Source: Aliirhizobium wenxiniae
GTDB lineage: Bacteria; Pseudomonadota; Alphaproteobacteria; Rhizobiales; Rhizobiaceae
Assembly: GCF_019511445.1 (NCBI RefSeq)
Contig: NZ_JAEUAN010000011.1
Location: 1 to 64,000 of the forward strand
DNA: 64,000 nt
Direction of reading: 5' to 3'
Part shown: piece by piece, positions 27,492-35,904 of the stretch
Numbering within the stretch: the stretch's first letter is position 1
Layout of the letters: every line of letters begins with the position of its first letter
Translations under genes and position numbers: made by a program
The notes under the pieces: model-generated
Told to the model about the DNA's origin: nothing
Databases searched by the model: none
Seen by the model: the letters and a program-made list of their open reading frames with translations, nothing else

Positions 27492-28304
27492 TCAAGCGAC
27501 CGACGGGGTATCTTCCTCCTGCGTGGCGTTCCCCGCCCCCGCAATGATCAAGCGAACGCCAGCATCCTCCACCATTTTCATGGCATCTTCCGAAACCCCG
27601 TCATCGGTGATGATGGTCGTCACGCGCTCCAGCGGACACAGGATCATGCTCGAGCGCCGCTGGAATTTCGATGAATCGACCATAACCACCAGTTCTTCGG
27701 CCTGGCTCATCAATTTCTGCTCACTCTGGATCACCAGCGCGTCCGGCTCCATGATCCCGAGCGGGCCGATGCCCTGAGCCCCGATAAACATGCGGCGAGC
27801 GTAGAAATTGCGAATTGCGTCATTGTCGAAAGGTGACAGGATCAGGCTCTGCTCACGATAGATCGTACCGCCCGGCACCGTCACATTGTTCTTCGAGTGC
27901 TTGACCAAATGTTCCGCGATCGCAAAGGAATTGGTCATCACCTGCATGCGGCGCGCGGCCATGTAATGCACCATCTGGAAGGTCGTCGTTCCACCATTGA
28001 TGATGATCGATTCACCTTCGTCGCACAGATCGACGGCCTGGCGCGCAATTGAGCGTTTCTTATCGATATTTACGGATTCCGACACGCGGAACGAGCGGGC
28101 GGCCAGCTGGCCGATCTGCGGCGGGTGCACCGCTTCCGCGCCGCCACGCACCCGGCGAAGCTTTCCCTGCACATGCAGAGACGCGATATCCCGGCGGATC
28201 GTTGCCTCGGACGCATCCGTCAGGTCGGCAATATCCTGCACCGTAATCACAGGCTTTTCCTGGATCGCGCTCAAGATTATGCGATGTCGTTCACGTTCGT
28301 GCAT
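27492..28304 (-). CDS. rhaR: DeoR/GlpR-family regulator RhaR
   Basis: This 270-residue protein has an N-terminal winged helix (QDIADLTDASEATIRRDIAS, residues 22-41) and a C-terminal sugar-phosphate sensing DeoR domain (DEGESIIINGGTTTFQMVHY, residues ~92-111). It is divergent from rhaD and first in the rhaRSTPQUK order, so it is most likely the local rhamnose repressor. A GGAGGA lies just before its ATG. Paired inverted repeats in the intergenic region are its probable operators. Confidence 0.92.
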   Translation of the reverse strand: MHERERHRIILSAIQEKPVITVQDIADLTDASEATIRRDIASLHVQGKLRRVRGGAEAVHPPQIGQLAARSFRVSESVNIDKKRSIARQAVDLCDEGESIIINGGTTTFQMVHYMAARRMQVMTNSFAIAEHLVKHSKNNVTVPGGTIYREQSLILSPFDNDAIRNFYARRMFIGAQGIGPLGIMEPDALVIQSEQKLMSQAEELVVMVDSSKFQRRSSMILCPLERVTTIITDDGVSEDAMKMVEDAGVRLIIAGAGNATQEEDTPSVA

Positions 28305-28343
28305 GGTCTCCTCCTGAGGCCAACTATTATCAGTTTCTAAAAG

Positions 28344-28418
28344 TTGTCAATCACAAACGATCATGCAGATCGTTATTGCAACGCAACATGATTGAAGTTG
28401 ATCAATTACGATTGACAA
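28344..28418. promoter_or_regulatory. Mirror-symmetric rhaR/rhaD promoter-operator region
   Basis: TTGTCAATC (28344-28352) and its exact inverse GATTGACAA (28410-28418) each contain a consensus -35 TTGACA facing outward, one for rhaR and one for rhaD. For rhaD, CGATAT at 28435-28440 sits 17 bases on as a weak -10. Between them, AACGATC (28356-28362) and GATCGTT (28368-28374) form a 7-bp-arm palindrome suitable for a DeoR dimer. Operator function is inferred. Confidence 0.6.
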
Positions 28419-28502
28419 GCGACCAAACATCGCGCGATATCCTGTCGCACAAACGGCGCAGGAGGACCAGCGCCGTCACAAAATACCGTCAGGGAGGACG
28501 AC

Positions 28503-30599
28503 ATGTCGGGCCAAATCCGCCTTCTCGATAACCGCTGGGATGATGCTTACGCCGAAAAGCTCGATGAGCCGGGCAAGCTGCTTTATCGCTCAAATCTTCT
28601 GGGCAGCGACAAGCGCATCACCAATTACGGCGGCGGCAACACCTCCGCCAAAGTCATGGAAACCGATCCGCTGACCGGCCAAAAGGTCAAGGTCATGTGG
28701 GTCAAAGGTTCCGGCGGCGATGTCGGCACCATCAAGCTCGATGGCTTTTCCACTCTTTACATGGATAAGCTGGAAGCGCTGAAGGGTATCTATAAGGGCG
28801 TCGAAGATGAAGACCGGATGGTCGGCTTCCTGCCGCATTGCACCTTCAACCTCAATCCGCGCGCCGCATCCATCGATACGCCGCTGCACGGTTTCGTTCC
28901 CTTCACCCATGTCGACCACATGCACCCGGATGCGATCATTGCCATCGCAGCCTCGAAGAATTCAAAAGAACTGACACAGCGGATTTTCGGCACCGATATC
29001 GGCTGGCTACCCTGGCGCCGCCCCGGTTTCCAGCTCGGGTTGGATCTCGAAGCCTTCGTGAAAGCCAATCCGACCGCAAAGGGCGTCGTGCTCGAAAGCC
29101 ACGGCCTGTTCACCTGGGCCGATGACGCCAAGGATTGCTACCTGCTGACGCTCGAAATCATCAACAAGGCGATCGAGTGGTTTGCCAAGGAAACCGAAGG
29201 CAAGACGATCTTCGGCGGCACGGTTGCAAAGAGCCTCGGTGCGGAAGAACGCCGCGCCATTGCCGCAAAACTGATGCCGGAAATCCGCGGCCGGATCGGC
29301 AAGGCTGAACGCAAGCTCGGCCATTTCGATGATCAGGATGCCGTGCTCGAATTCGTCAATTCGAAGAACCTTGCACCGCTGGGCGCACTCGGCACATCCT
29401 GCCCGGATCATTTCCTGCGCACGAAAATCCGCCCGCTGATCGTCGATTTCGATCCTTCCAAGCCGGATGCGGATGCCGTGGTTGCCGGTCTCGACAAGGC
29501 GCTGGAAGATTACCGCGCCGATTACACCCGCTATTACGAGACCTGCAAGCACGACAACTCGCCAAAGATGCGTGACCCCAACCCGGTCATCTTCCTGGTT
29601 CCGGGCGTCGGCATGCTCTCCTTCGCCAAGGACAAGGCAACCGCCCGTATCGCCGGTGAGTTCTATGTCAACGCAATCAATGTCATGCGTGGCGCTTCCA
29701 CCGTTTCCGAGTATCAGGGCCTGCCGGAACAGGAAGCCTTCGATATCGAATACTGGCTGCTGGAAGAAGCGAAGCTGCAGCGCATGCCGAAGCCGAAAAG
29801 CCTTGCCGGCCAGGTGGCATTCGTCACCGGCGGTGCCGGCGGTATCGGCCGCGCCACCGCAACCCGCCTGATCGACGAGGGTGCCTGCGTGGTTCTGGCG
29901 GATATTGACCAGAACGCGCTCACCGAAACGGAAGCGGATTTCGCCAAGCGTTTCGGCGCTGACGCCGTGCGCGGCGTCAAGCTGGATGTGACCGATGAAA
30001 ATGCGGTGGCCAAGGCGTTTGTTGAAGCGTCCGTCGAATTCGGCGGCGTCGACATCCTCGTCTCCAACGCCGGCATCGCCTCTTCGGCACCGGTGGAAGA
30101 CACCACGCTTGCCATGTGGAACAAGAATATTGACATTCTGGCGACAGGCTATTTCCTCGTCTCCCGCGAGGCCTTCCGCCTGTTCCGTCGCCAGAAGATC
30201 GGCGGCAACGTCGTTTTCGTTGCGTCCAAGAACGGGCTGGCCTCGTCGCCCAATGCGTCCGCCTATTGCACGGCAAAGGCTGCCGAAATCCATCTCGCCC
30301 GTTGCCTTGCTCTGGAAGGGGCCGATGCCGGCATCCGCGTCAACACCGTCAATCCGGATGCCGTTTTGCGCGGTTCGAAAATCTGGAGCGGCGAGTGGCG
30401 CGAACAGCGGGCCACGTCTTCCAAGATCGACGTGACCGAGCTGGAGGAACATTACCGCAAGCGTTCGATGCTCAAGCTCAACGTCTTCCCGGAAGACATT
30501 GCCGAGGCGATCTACTTCCTCGCCTCGGACCTCTCGGCCAAATCGACCGGCAACATCATCAATGTCGATGCCGGTAACGCCCAGAGCTTTACCCGCTAA
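28503..30599 (+). CDS. rhaD: Bifunctional rhamnulose aldolase/short-chain dehydrogenase RhaD
   Basis: This 698-residue fusion has an N-terminal class II aldolase/adducin domain (residues ~20-400, with HGFVPFTHVDHMHPDAIIAI and VVLESHGLFTWADD supplying metal-binding His residues) and a C-terminal SDR domain from ~435 (VTGGAGGIGRATATRL near residue 441, catalytic SAYCTAK near residue 588). The first cleaves the phosphorylated ketose; the second probably oxidises the resulting lactaldehyde. This fused form is typical of rhizobia. GGGAGG precedes the ATG, and the gene diverges from rhaR. Confidence 0.93.
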   Translation: MSGQIRLLDNRWDDAYAEKLDEPGKLLYRSNLLGSDKRITNYGGGNTSAKVMETDPLTGQKVKVMWVKGSGGDVGTIKLDGFSTLYMDKLEALKGIYKGVEDEDRMVGFLPHCTFNLNPRAASIDTPLHGFVPFTHVDHMHPDAIIAIAASKNSKELTQRIFGTDIGWLPWRRPGFQLGLDLEAFVKANPTAKGVVLESHGLFTWADDAKDCYLLTLEIINKAIEWFAKETEGKTIFGGTVAKSLGAEERRAIAAKLMPEIRGRIGKAERKLGHFDDQDAVLEFVNSKNLAPLGALGTSCPDHFLRTKIRPLIVDFDPSKPDADAVVAGLDKALEDYRADYTRYYETCKHDNSPKMRDPNPVIFLVPGVGMLSFAKDKATARIAGEFYVNAINVMRGASTVSEYQGLPEQEAFDIEYWLLEEAKLQRMPKPKSLAGQVAFVTGGAGGIGRATATRLIDEGACVVLADIDQNALTETEADFAKRFGADAVRGVKLDVTDENAVAKAFVEASVEFGGVDILVSNAGIASSAPVEDTTLAMWNKNIDILATGYFLVSREAFRLFRRQKIGGNVVFVASKNGLASSPNASAYCTAKAAEIHLARCLALEGADAGIRVNTVNPDAVLRGSKIWSGEWREQRATSSKIDVTELEEHYRKRSMLKLNVFPEDIAEAIYFLASDLSAKSTGNIINVDAGNAQSFTR

Positions 30600-30647
30600 G
30601 CACATCGGCTTGCCACCGTGGAATTTCATCCCGGTGGCAGGTCGCGG

Positions 30648-30806
30648 CTACTTGCGCAGGATGACCCAGATCGCGTGGATGATCCCGGGTATATAACCGC
30701 AAAGTGTCAGCAGAATATTCAGCCAGAAATGCAGGCCGATGCCGACCTGCAGGAACACGCCCACAGGCGGCAGGATGATGGCGAGAAGGATGCGAATGAC
30801 GTCCAT
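30648..30806 (-). CDS. YqaE/Pmp3-family small membrane protein
   Basis: A 52-codon ORF on the opposite strand between rhaD and rhaI starts MDVIRILLAIILPPVGVFLQ and ends GYIPGIIHAIWVILRK. It has two membrane helices and the Pmp3/YqaE signature (PPVGVFL, then the helix pair ending in GYIPGIIHA). GAGGG lies five bases upstream of the ATG at 30806. Members affect membrane potential or stress tolerance. Its position antisense inside the rhaDI unit is unusual: rhaI transcription would run across it. Confidence 0.85.
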   Translation of the reverse strand: MDVIRILLAIILPPVGVFLQVGIGLHFWLNILLTLCGYIPGIIHAIWVILRK

Positions 30807-30882
30807 AAAACCCTCGTCTTTGAAATAATTGCACGTGATAACGCAGGTGAAGCCAGTTCGTTCGCCTGGCGGAGGAGGAAAA

Positions 30883-32175
30883 ATGACGGATCAGATGATT
30901 TCCGCCGATGTGATCGGCGAACACAACAAAAACAATGAGGTAGCTCTCGCCTCCGACTATGCCGCGCTTGGCGAAAACCTCTCCCGCCGCGGTGTCGAAA
31001 TCGAAGCGATCACCAAAAAGGTCTGCGAATTCTTCGTCGCTGTTCCCTCCTGGGGTGTCGGTACAGGCGGCACGCGCTTTGCCCGCTTTCCGGGGCAGGG
31101 CGAGCCGCGCGGCATCTTCGACAAGCTGGAAGACTGCTCCGTCATCAATGAGCTAACGAGAGCAACTCCGACCGTCTCGCTGCATATCCCGTGGGACAAG
31201 ACGGACCCGAAGGACCTGAAAGCAAAGGGAAATTCGCTCGGCCTCGGCTTCGATGCGATGAACTCCAACACCTTTGCCGACGCACCCGGCCAGGCGCATT
31301 CCTATAAATACGGTTCGCTCAGCCACACCGATGCCGGAACCCGCGCCCAGGCTGTCGAGCACAATATCGAATGTATCGAGATCGGTAACGCCATCGGTTC
31401 AAAGGCGCTGACGGTCTGGATCGGCGACGGCTCGAACTTTCCGGGTCAGGCCAATTTCACCCGCCAGTTCGAGCGCTATCTCTCCTCGATGGCCGATATC
31501 TACAAGGCTCTGCCGGACGACTGGCGGCTGTTTTCCGAACACAAGATGTACGAACCGGCCTTCTATTCGACAGTCGTGCAGGACTGGGGCAGCAATCTTT
31601 TGATCGCCCAGACGCTCGGCGAAAAGGCCTTCTGCCTCGTCGATCTCGGCCACCATGCGCCCAATACCAATGTCGAAATGATCGTCGCCCGCCTGATCCA
31701 GTTCGGCAAACTTGGCGGCTTCCATTTCAACGATTCCAAATATGGTGACGACGATCTCGATGCCGGTTCGATCGAGCCCTATCGCCTGTTCCTCGTCTTC
31801 AATGAACTGGTCGATGCCGAAAAGCGCGGCGTGAAGGGTTTCCACCCGGCCCATATGATCGACCAGTCGCATAACGTAACCGACCCTATCGAAAGCCTGA
31901 TATCGAGCGCCAACGAAATCCGCCGCGCCTATGCCCAGGCCCTGATCGTCGACCGCAATGCCTTGGACGGTTATCAGCAGGACAACGATGCCCTGATGGC
32001 GACCGATACCCTGAAGCGTGCCTACCGCACCGATGTCGAGCCGATCCTTGCCGAAGCCCGTCGCCGTGCCGGCGGTGCAATCGACCCGATCGCCGCCTAT
32101 CGCAAGAGCGGTTACCGCCAGAAGGTCGCCGCAGAGCGCCCGGCAGTCGTTGGCGGAAGCGGCGGTATCGTCTGA
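30883..32175 (+). CDS. rhaI: L-rhamnose isomerase RhaI (rhizobial type)
   Basis: ATG 30883 (MTDQMISADVIGEHNKNNEV) is chosen because GGAGGAGG lies just upstream; the frame extends to 30829. The ~430-residue TIM-barrel protein belongs to the xylose-isomerase-like sugar isomerases: TVWIGDGSNFPGQANF and EHKMYEPAFY provide metal-binding acidic residues, and LVDLGHHAPNTNVE and GGFHFNDSKYGDDDLDAGS supply further ligands. It converts L-rhamnose to L-rhamnulose for RhaK and RhaD. A strong terminator follows. Confidence 0.93.
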   Translation: MTDQMISADVIGEHNKNNEVALASDYAALGENLSRRGVEIEAITKKVCEFFVAVPSWGVGTGGTRFARFPGQGEPRGIFDKLEDCSVINELTRATPTVSLHIPWDKTDPKDLKAKGNSLGLGFDAMNSNTFADAPGQAHSYKYGSLSHTDAGTRAQAVEHNIECIEIGNAIGSKALTVWIGDGSNFPGQANFTRQFERYLSSMADIYKALPDDWRLFSEHKMYEPAFYSTVVQDWGSNLLIAQTLGEKAFCLVDLGHHAPNTNVEMIVARLIQFGKLGGFHFNDSKYGDDDLDAGSIEPYRLFLVFNELVDAEKRGVKGFHPAHMIDQSHNVTDPIESLISSANEIRRAYAQALIVDRNALDGYQQDNDALMATDTLKRAYRTDVEPILAEARRRAGGAIDPIAAYRKSGYRQKVAAERPAVVGGSGGIV

Positions 32176-32193
32176 TAACTCGAAACCTGCTTG

Positions 32194-32229
32194 GGGCCGT
32201 TCTTACAATGTAGGAGCGGCCCTTTTCTT
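32194..32229 (+). terminator. Intrinsic terminator after rhaI
   Basis: GGGCCGTTC (32194-32202) pairs with GAGCGGCCC (32214-32222), one G-U pair, followed by TTTTCTT. It closes the rhaDI transcript 19 bases after the stop and separates it from the convergent repC. Confidence 0.85.
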
Positions 32230-32319
32230 ATACGCATTTGTTTCATCAGGCATATTTACGGTCAAAAAGCCTCCTTCATTTCCGCCTATCTAACGGAAAT
32301 GTTTGAAGAAAACTGGTAT

Positions 32320-32335
32320 TTTGACTGCCGTCAAC
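32320..32335. other. parS: parS-like site beside repC
   Basis: TTTGACTGCCGTCAAC differs from the repABC parS consensus only at the first base and shares TTGACNGCNGTCAA with the two distal sites at 20858 and 21030. It lies 16 bases beyond the end of repC, a usual parS position in repABC replicons. Confidence 0.6.
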
Positions 32336-32350
32336 GACGGGTTCTGACGA

Positions 32351-33568
32351 TTATCCCGTTCGTTTGAGGCCCTCGCTCGCATTGGCCCTTATCAAGGCCA
32401 TCAGCATCGGTCCGAGCGAGAACTCGGCACGCTCGGCTCTTGCCGACAGGTCTCTCAGATAGCCGCCGGCGGAGTGGATATGTCCGGCACGCTCAAGAAT
32501 GCAGGCGAGCGCCACGGCGGCATTTTCCTGCCCCAATGTCTCGCAGGCTTGCTGATAAGCTGACGGGCTGACACCGAGCATTGATCGGACCAGAACGGCG
32601 GTTGCGATGAAATCACGCCAATTGCCGATCTCACCGCCTCTGGCATAATCCAGCATTTGCGGGCAGGCTCGCAGCACCATGCTCAGCGGAAACGTCTTTG
32701 GCGTCTCGCTCTGCCGCAGCTTGGTTTGCTCGGTTTTTCCTTCAAGCTCCTTCTCAGAGCCATGTTCAAGTTCATAGATGGATTCGGAATCTGAATTCTG
32801 TATGTGGCATCCATTCTGGATGTCATTGGTGTCTGTTTTTTCGGTTTTTACTTGTATTTCCAGACGATTGACGATTTCAGCACGAAGAGCGTCCATTTCG
32901 TCGAGCAGGGTTTCGACCGTTTCCCGGTTGGGGGAGCGCGGCAGGCGGGAGATCAGGGTTTCGTAGATCTCTTCCATCACGCACCAGTCACCCTCTGCAC
33001 CTTCTTCCACGGCAGCGGTGAGAAGCTTTCGGATATCGCGACGGCAAAGGGTGAGGGCTTCCTTGGCGCGCTTGAAGCGGATCTTTTCGGCAGCGACCTG
33101 TTGGGCAAGACCGGCAAGCTCGGCAGCGCGCAGCATCAGAGGCTCAAGGTCGAAACCGTAAGCGTCCTCAATCTGGCCGCCATGTCCACGATGGGCGTAG
33201 CGTTTGCCGTTCGGGCTGTCGCGACGGTGGATGAGACCGGCTTCGATAAGGGCGGCGAGATGACGTCGCAGTGTCGTGCCGGCAATGCCATGGGCACGAA
33301 CCGAAAGCTGGGCATTCGACGGAAAGACGACAAGCCTGTCGCCGGGCGCAAATTCGTTCTTCGGATGGAAGGTCAAAAGCGCATCGAGAACCGCAAGCGC
33401 ACGGTCATGAAGACCGAGCAGCTGACGCGCTTCGGAGATATCGCGGAACACTTTCCATTTTTCGACAGGACGCTTCATCCGGTCGTCGGAGGATTGAAGC
33501 TGGCCTTTCATCAAGGCGAGCGTCATCGGCCGCCGCCCGAAAGGCGTCGTCACAAGTCCAGTTCGCAT
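32351..33568 (-). CDS. repC: Replication initiator RepC
   Basis: From ATG 33568 (MRTGLVTTPFGRRPMTLALM) the product is ~405 residues; a GTG at 33580 is an alternative start. It has the winged-helix N-terminal domain of RepC (SVRAHGIAGTTLRRHLAALI, then EAGLIHRRDSPNGKRYAHRG) and a C-terminal domain (SMVLRACPQMLDYARGGEIG). RepC initiates replication at an origin usually inside its own gene. Between the domains lies a compositionally different, AT-rich linker. Its expression is limited by the antisense RNA in the repB-repC gap. Confidence 0.95.
   Translation of the reverse strand: MRTGLVTTPFGRRPMTLALMKGQLQSSDDRMKRPVEKWKVFRDISEARQLLGLHDRALAVLDALLTFHPKNEFAPGDRLVVFPSNAQLSVRAHGIAGTTLRRHLAALIEAGLIHRRDSPNGKRYAHRGHGGQIEDAYGFDLEPLMLRAAELAGLAQQVAAEKIRFKRAKEALTLCRRDIRKLLTAAVEEGAEGDWCVMEEIYETLISRLPRSPNRETVETLLDEMDALRAEIVNRLEIQVKTEKTDTNDIQNGCHIQNSDSESIYELEHGSEKELEGKTEQTKLRQSETPKTFPLSMVLRACPQMLDYARGGEIGNWRDFIATAVLVRSMLGVSPSAYQQACETLGQENAAVALACILERAGHIHSAGGYLRDLSARAERAEFSLGPMLMALIRANASEGLKRTG
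32765..32880. other. oriV: Probable origin of replication (AT-rich segment in repC)
   Basis: This stretch is clearly more AT-rich than the surrounding gene (for example TCTGTTTTTTCGGTTTTTAC near 32830) and encodes the variable linker of RepC. In studied repABC plasmids the origin lies in such an AT-rich part of repC. The location is by analogy only. Confidence 0.45.
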
Positions 33569-33629
33569 CTTTCCCTTCACCTTTCTTCAGGCAAAAGAAA
33601 ACCGCTCACCAAAACGGTGCCAAAAACTC

Positions 33630-33717
33630 TTGACTGTGATTCGTGGAAATGCGATTCTGCAGGTGCTTAATCAGAGAGAAGCTTCCACGACGGAAACGTT
33701 TTGGGGGCTTTTTTCTT
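33630..33717 (+). ncRNA. Counter-transcribed antisense RNA (incA/ctRNA) with its promoter
   Basis: In the 150-base gap between repB and repC, on the opposite strand, TTGACT (33630-33635) and an extended -10 TGCGATTCT (33650-33658) are 17 bases apart. The transcript should start near 33665 and end at a hairpin of AAGCTTCC (33679-33686) with GGGGGCTT (33703-33710, two G-U pairs) followed by a T-rich run. The result is an RNA of about 50 nt, the size and position of ctRNAs that repress repC in this plasmid family. Confidence 0.8.
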
Positions 33718-33727
33718 TTGGTCGGTC

Positions 33728-34711
33728 CTAATCCTTCATGATCCGGCGATATTCGGCATAAAGATCGTCCAGGCTGTCGGCGATAAACTCACCGAAACCC
33801 ACGGCATCCCTGGCCTTCAACGCCAATGTGTAGTTCTTCCCGTCGTTGCGGATTTCGGCCGAAACCGCCCTTGCAACGCTTTTATCCTTCGGAACCCATT
33901 TCGACTTCTGCGGCGGCCGTGCGTAACCCGAAGCTTTCTTGCGGGTCAGGGCATCGAAGACGAAGGCAAAACGGGCATCTCCGTTCAAACCGTCAAGATC
34001 GGTCGCGGCCAGGACTTCGCGCAGTTTCGCAAGATTGGCGGGCCGTTCGAGAAGCAGCTTGAGTTCATACCAGCGATCACGACCCGGCAGCTTGGCGCCG
34101 CCGATCGCGTCGAGAATGTCGCGGGGCATGTTGGCGACCGACATCATCTTGGAGAGCGTCGCCTTATCCGCAGATAAGGCGGTCATCACAATCGTGCTGT
34201 CATTGTCGTAGTGTAGCTCTGAAAGCCGACGGGCAAAGGTCGCCTTTTCGATGAAGGAGAGATCGGCACGAGCGGAATTTTCCTGCCCTTGGGCAATCAC
34301 ATGTTCGCGGTCGGAGATCGGCTTGACCACCGCGCGGACATTGCGGCCAAGCGCGGTTGCGGCCTTCAGCCTGCGGTGGCCGAAGACCACCATATAGCGG
34401 CCGTCATGATGCGGGTGAGGGCGCACGAGGATCGGGCTCGTCTGGCCGTTCTCACGGATGGCGGCGACCAGATCTTCAAACGCCTGCGGATCCTCTTCCA
34501 GGCGGTCGCGGATGAAGGATTCCTCGATCGTCTCGGGCGAAAGCTCGACGACGGTTTCGCCTTCCAGCATTTTGTCGGCACGTTCCGCCAGCTCGTCGAT
34601 CGTCGACATGATCGTCCGGGATGCGCCCTTGACGGTATAATCGAGCGCCACGCCGTTATCCGGCCGGCCCTCGTTCATCACATTGGCAAACGGGTTCTTG
34701 CGCGCCATCAC
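33728..34711 (-). CDS. repB: Partition protein RepB (ParB family)
   Basis: This 327-residue protein has the ParB/Spo0J core: ENGQTSPILVRPHPHHDGRY, VVFGHRRLKAATALG (box II, ~residues 110-124) and a following helix-turn-helix region (SELHYDNDSTIVMTALSADK). RepB binds parS palindromes and works with RepA to segregate the replicon. Its start overlaps the repA stop by 4 bases. Candidate sites are at 32320, 21030 and 20858. Confidence 0.95.
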   Translation of the reverse strand: MMARKNPFANVMNEGRPDNGVALDYTVKGASRTIMSTIDELAERADKMLEGETVVELSPETIEESFIRDRLEEDPQAFEDLVAAIRENGQTSPILVRPHPHHDGRYMVVFGHRRLKAATALGRNVRAVVKPISDREHVIAQGQENSARADLSFIEKATFARRLSELHYDNDSTIVMTALSADKATLSKMMSVANMPRDILDAIGGAKLPGRDRWYELKLLLERPANLAKLREVLAATDLDGLNGDARFAFVFDALTRKKASGYARPPQKSKWVPKDKSVARAVSAEIRNDGKNYTLALKARDAVGFGEFIADSLDDLYAEYRRIMKD

Positions 34712-35904
34712 ATCCTCCCCCAGGCACGGTGGATCAGCCCCTGGATCTCGAAATTGACGCTGTCCATGCAGTCTATGGCGCGGTCATAGGTTTCGCGGGT
34801 GAAATTGGCGCGTTCAACTTCATAAAGCGTCTGCTTGGTCAGGCCGGCATCGGAGATCGCCGTAGACTTCACCATCGGATTTTTCAGAATTTCTTCCGCC
34901 AGCATCGACTGCATGAAACCGAGCATCTGCGCCTGCGGTATATCGGTCGGCTCGTATCTGGTAATCAGATACCGCAGCCAGTCCATTTCGACATTAGCGC
35001 CGGCGCGTTTGATCGTCTTGATGATATTGCCGAGCATCAGCAGGAACTGGCTCATCGACATCAGGTCGAGCATCTGCGGGTGGACGGTGATCAGCACCGA
35101 GGTAGATGCCGTCAAAGCCGTCAGCGTCAGGTAACCGAGCTGCGGCGGGCAATCGACGATCACCACGTCATAGCGGTCCTCGACCTGCTGCAGCGCCTTT
35201 CCGAGCCGGGTGAAGAAACGCTTGCCCTCGCTCGAGGTCTGCATGGCAAGCGGGGTGTCGTATTCGTATTCCTGCAATTCCAGATTGGCCGGGATGATGT
35301 CCAGGTCCGGGAAATTGGTCTGCTGGATGATATCGGCGATCGGTTTTTTCTCGTCGTCATAACGGATCGCGTCATAGACGGACGGGTTCTTGTCCAGTTC
35401 AGGCTGGAAACCGTGAAGTGCCGAAAGCGAGGCCTGTGGGTCGAGGTCGATCGCAAGAACACGATGGCCGGTCAGCGCCAGATGCTGGGCAAGATGGGCC
35501 GTCGTCGTCGTCTTGCCGGAACCGCCCTTGAAGTTGACGACGGCAATCACCTGCAGCTTGTCGCCATCCTTGCGATGCGGCACGTATTTCTTGGCATCGG
35601 ATTTGCCGGTTTTGTCGAGAAAGAAGCGCAACTCGCGCATCTGCTCGCCGGTATAGAAACGGCGGCCGCCGGTGGAGGTTTTTGGGGTCGGTCCCTTGCC
35701 TTCGAGATGCAGGCGCTTCAGATTGTTGGGGCTGACGCCGAGATAGTGTGCCACTTCCGCCATGGAGAACAGGCGCAACGTCTTTCTTGCATTCGGAGGA
35801 AATTTTTCCATCCGCAATTGGTCGAGGCGACGCGAGATCTCTGCACCCTGGAGCAGGATCTTCTCGTCGAACTCAAAGGACGGCAATTTCGAATGCGCGT
35901 TCAT
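34708..35904 (-). CDS. repA: Partition ATPase RepA (ParA family)
   Basis: This 398-residue protein has an N-terminal helix-turn-helix (FSMAEVAHYLGVSPNNLKRL, residues ~46-65) and a deviant Walker A (KGGSGKTTTTAHLAQHLA, residues 126-143), then VLAIDLDPQASLSAL and VVIVDCPPQLGYLTLTAL. It drives partition and autorepresses the operon. It is the first gene of repABC. A perfect TATAAT on its strand (36055-36060) about 150 bases upstream may be its -10. Confidence 0.95.
   Translation of the reverse strand: MNAHSKLPSFEFDEKILLQGAEISRRLDQLRMEKFPPNARKTLRLFSMAEVAHYLGVSPNNLKRLHLEGKGPTPKTSTGGRRFYTGEQMRELRFFLDKTGKSDAKKYVPHRKDGDKLQVIAVVNFKGGSGKTTTTAHLAQHLALTGHRVLAIDLDPQASLSALHGFQPELDKNPSVYDAIRYDDEKKPIADIIQQTNFPDLDIIPANLELQEYEYDTPLAMQTSSEGKRFFTRLGKALQQVEDRYDVVIVDCPPQLGYLTLTALTASTSVLITVHPQMLDLMSMSQFLLMLGNIIKTIKRAGANVEMDWLRYLITRYEPTDIPQAQMLGFMQSMLAEEILKNPMVKSTAISDAGLTKQTLYEVERANFTRETYDRAIDCMDSVNFEIQGLIHRAWGRM

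Noticed and set aside
29007..30629. 540-residue leftward ORF opposite rhaD
   Set aside because: It is a GC-rich shadow of the strongly supported RhaD fusion, with no family motifs or ribosome site.
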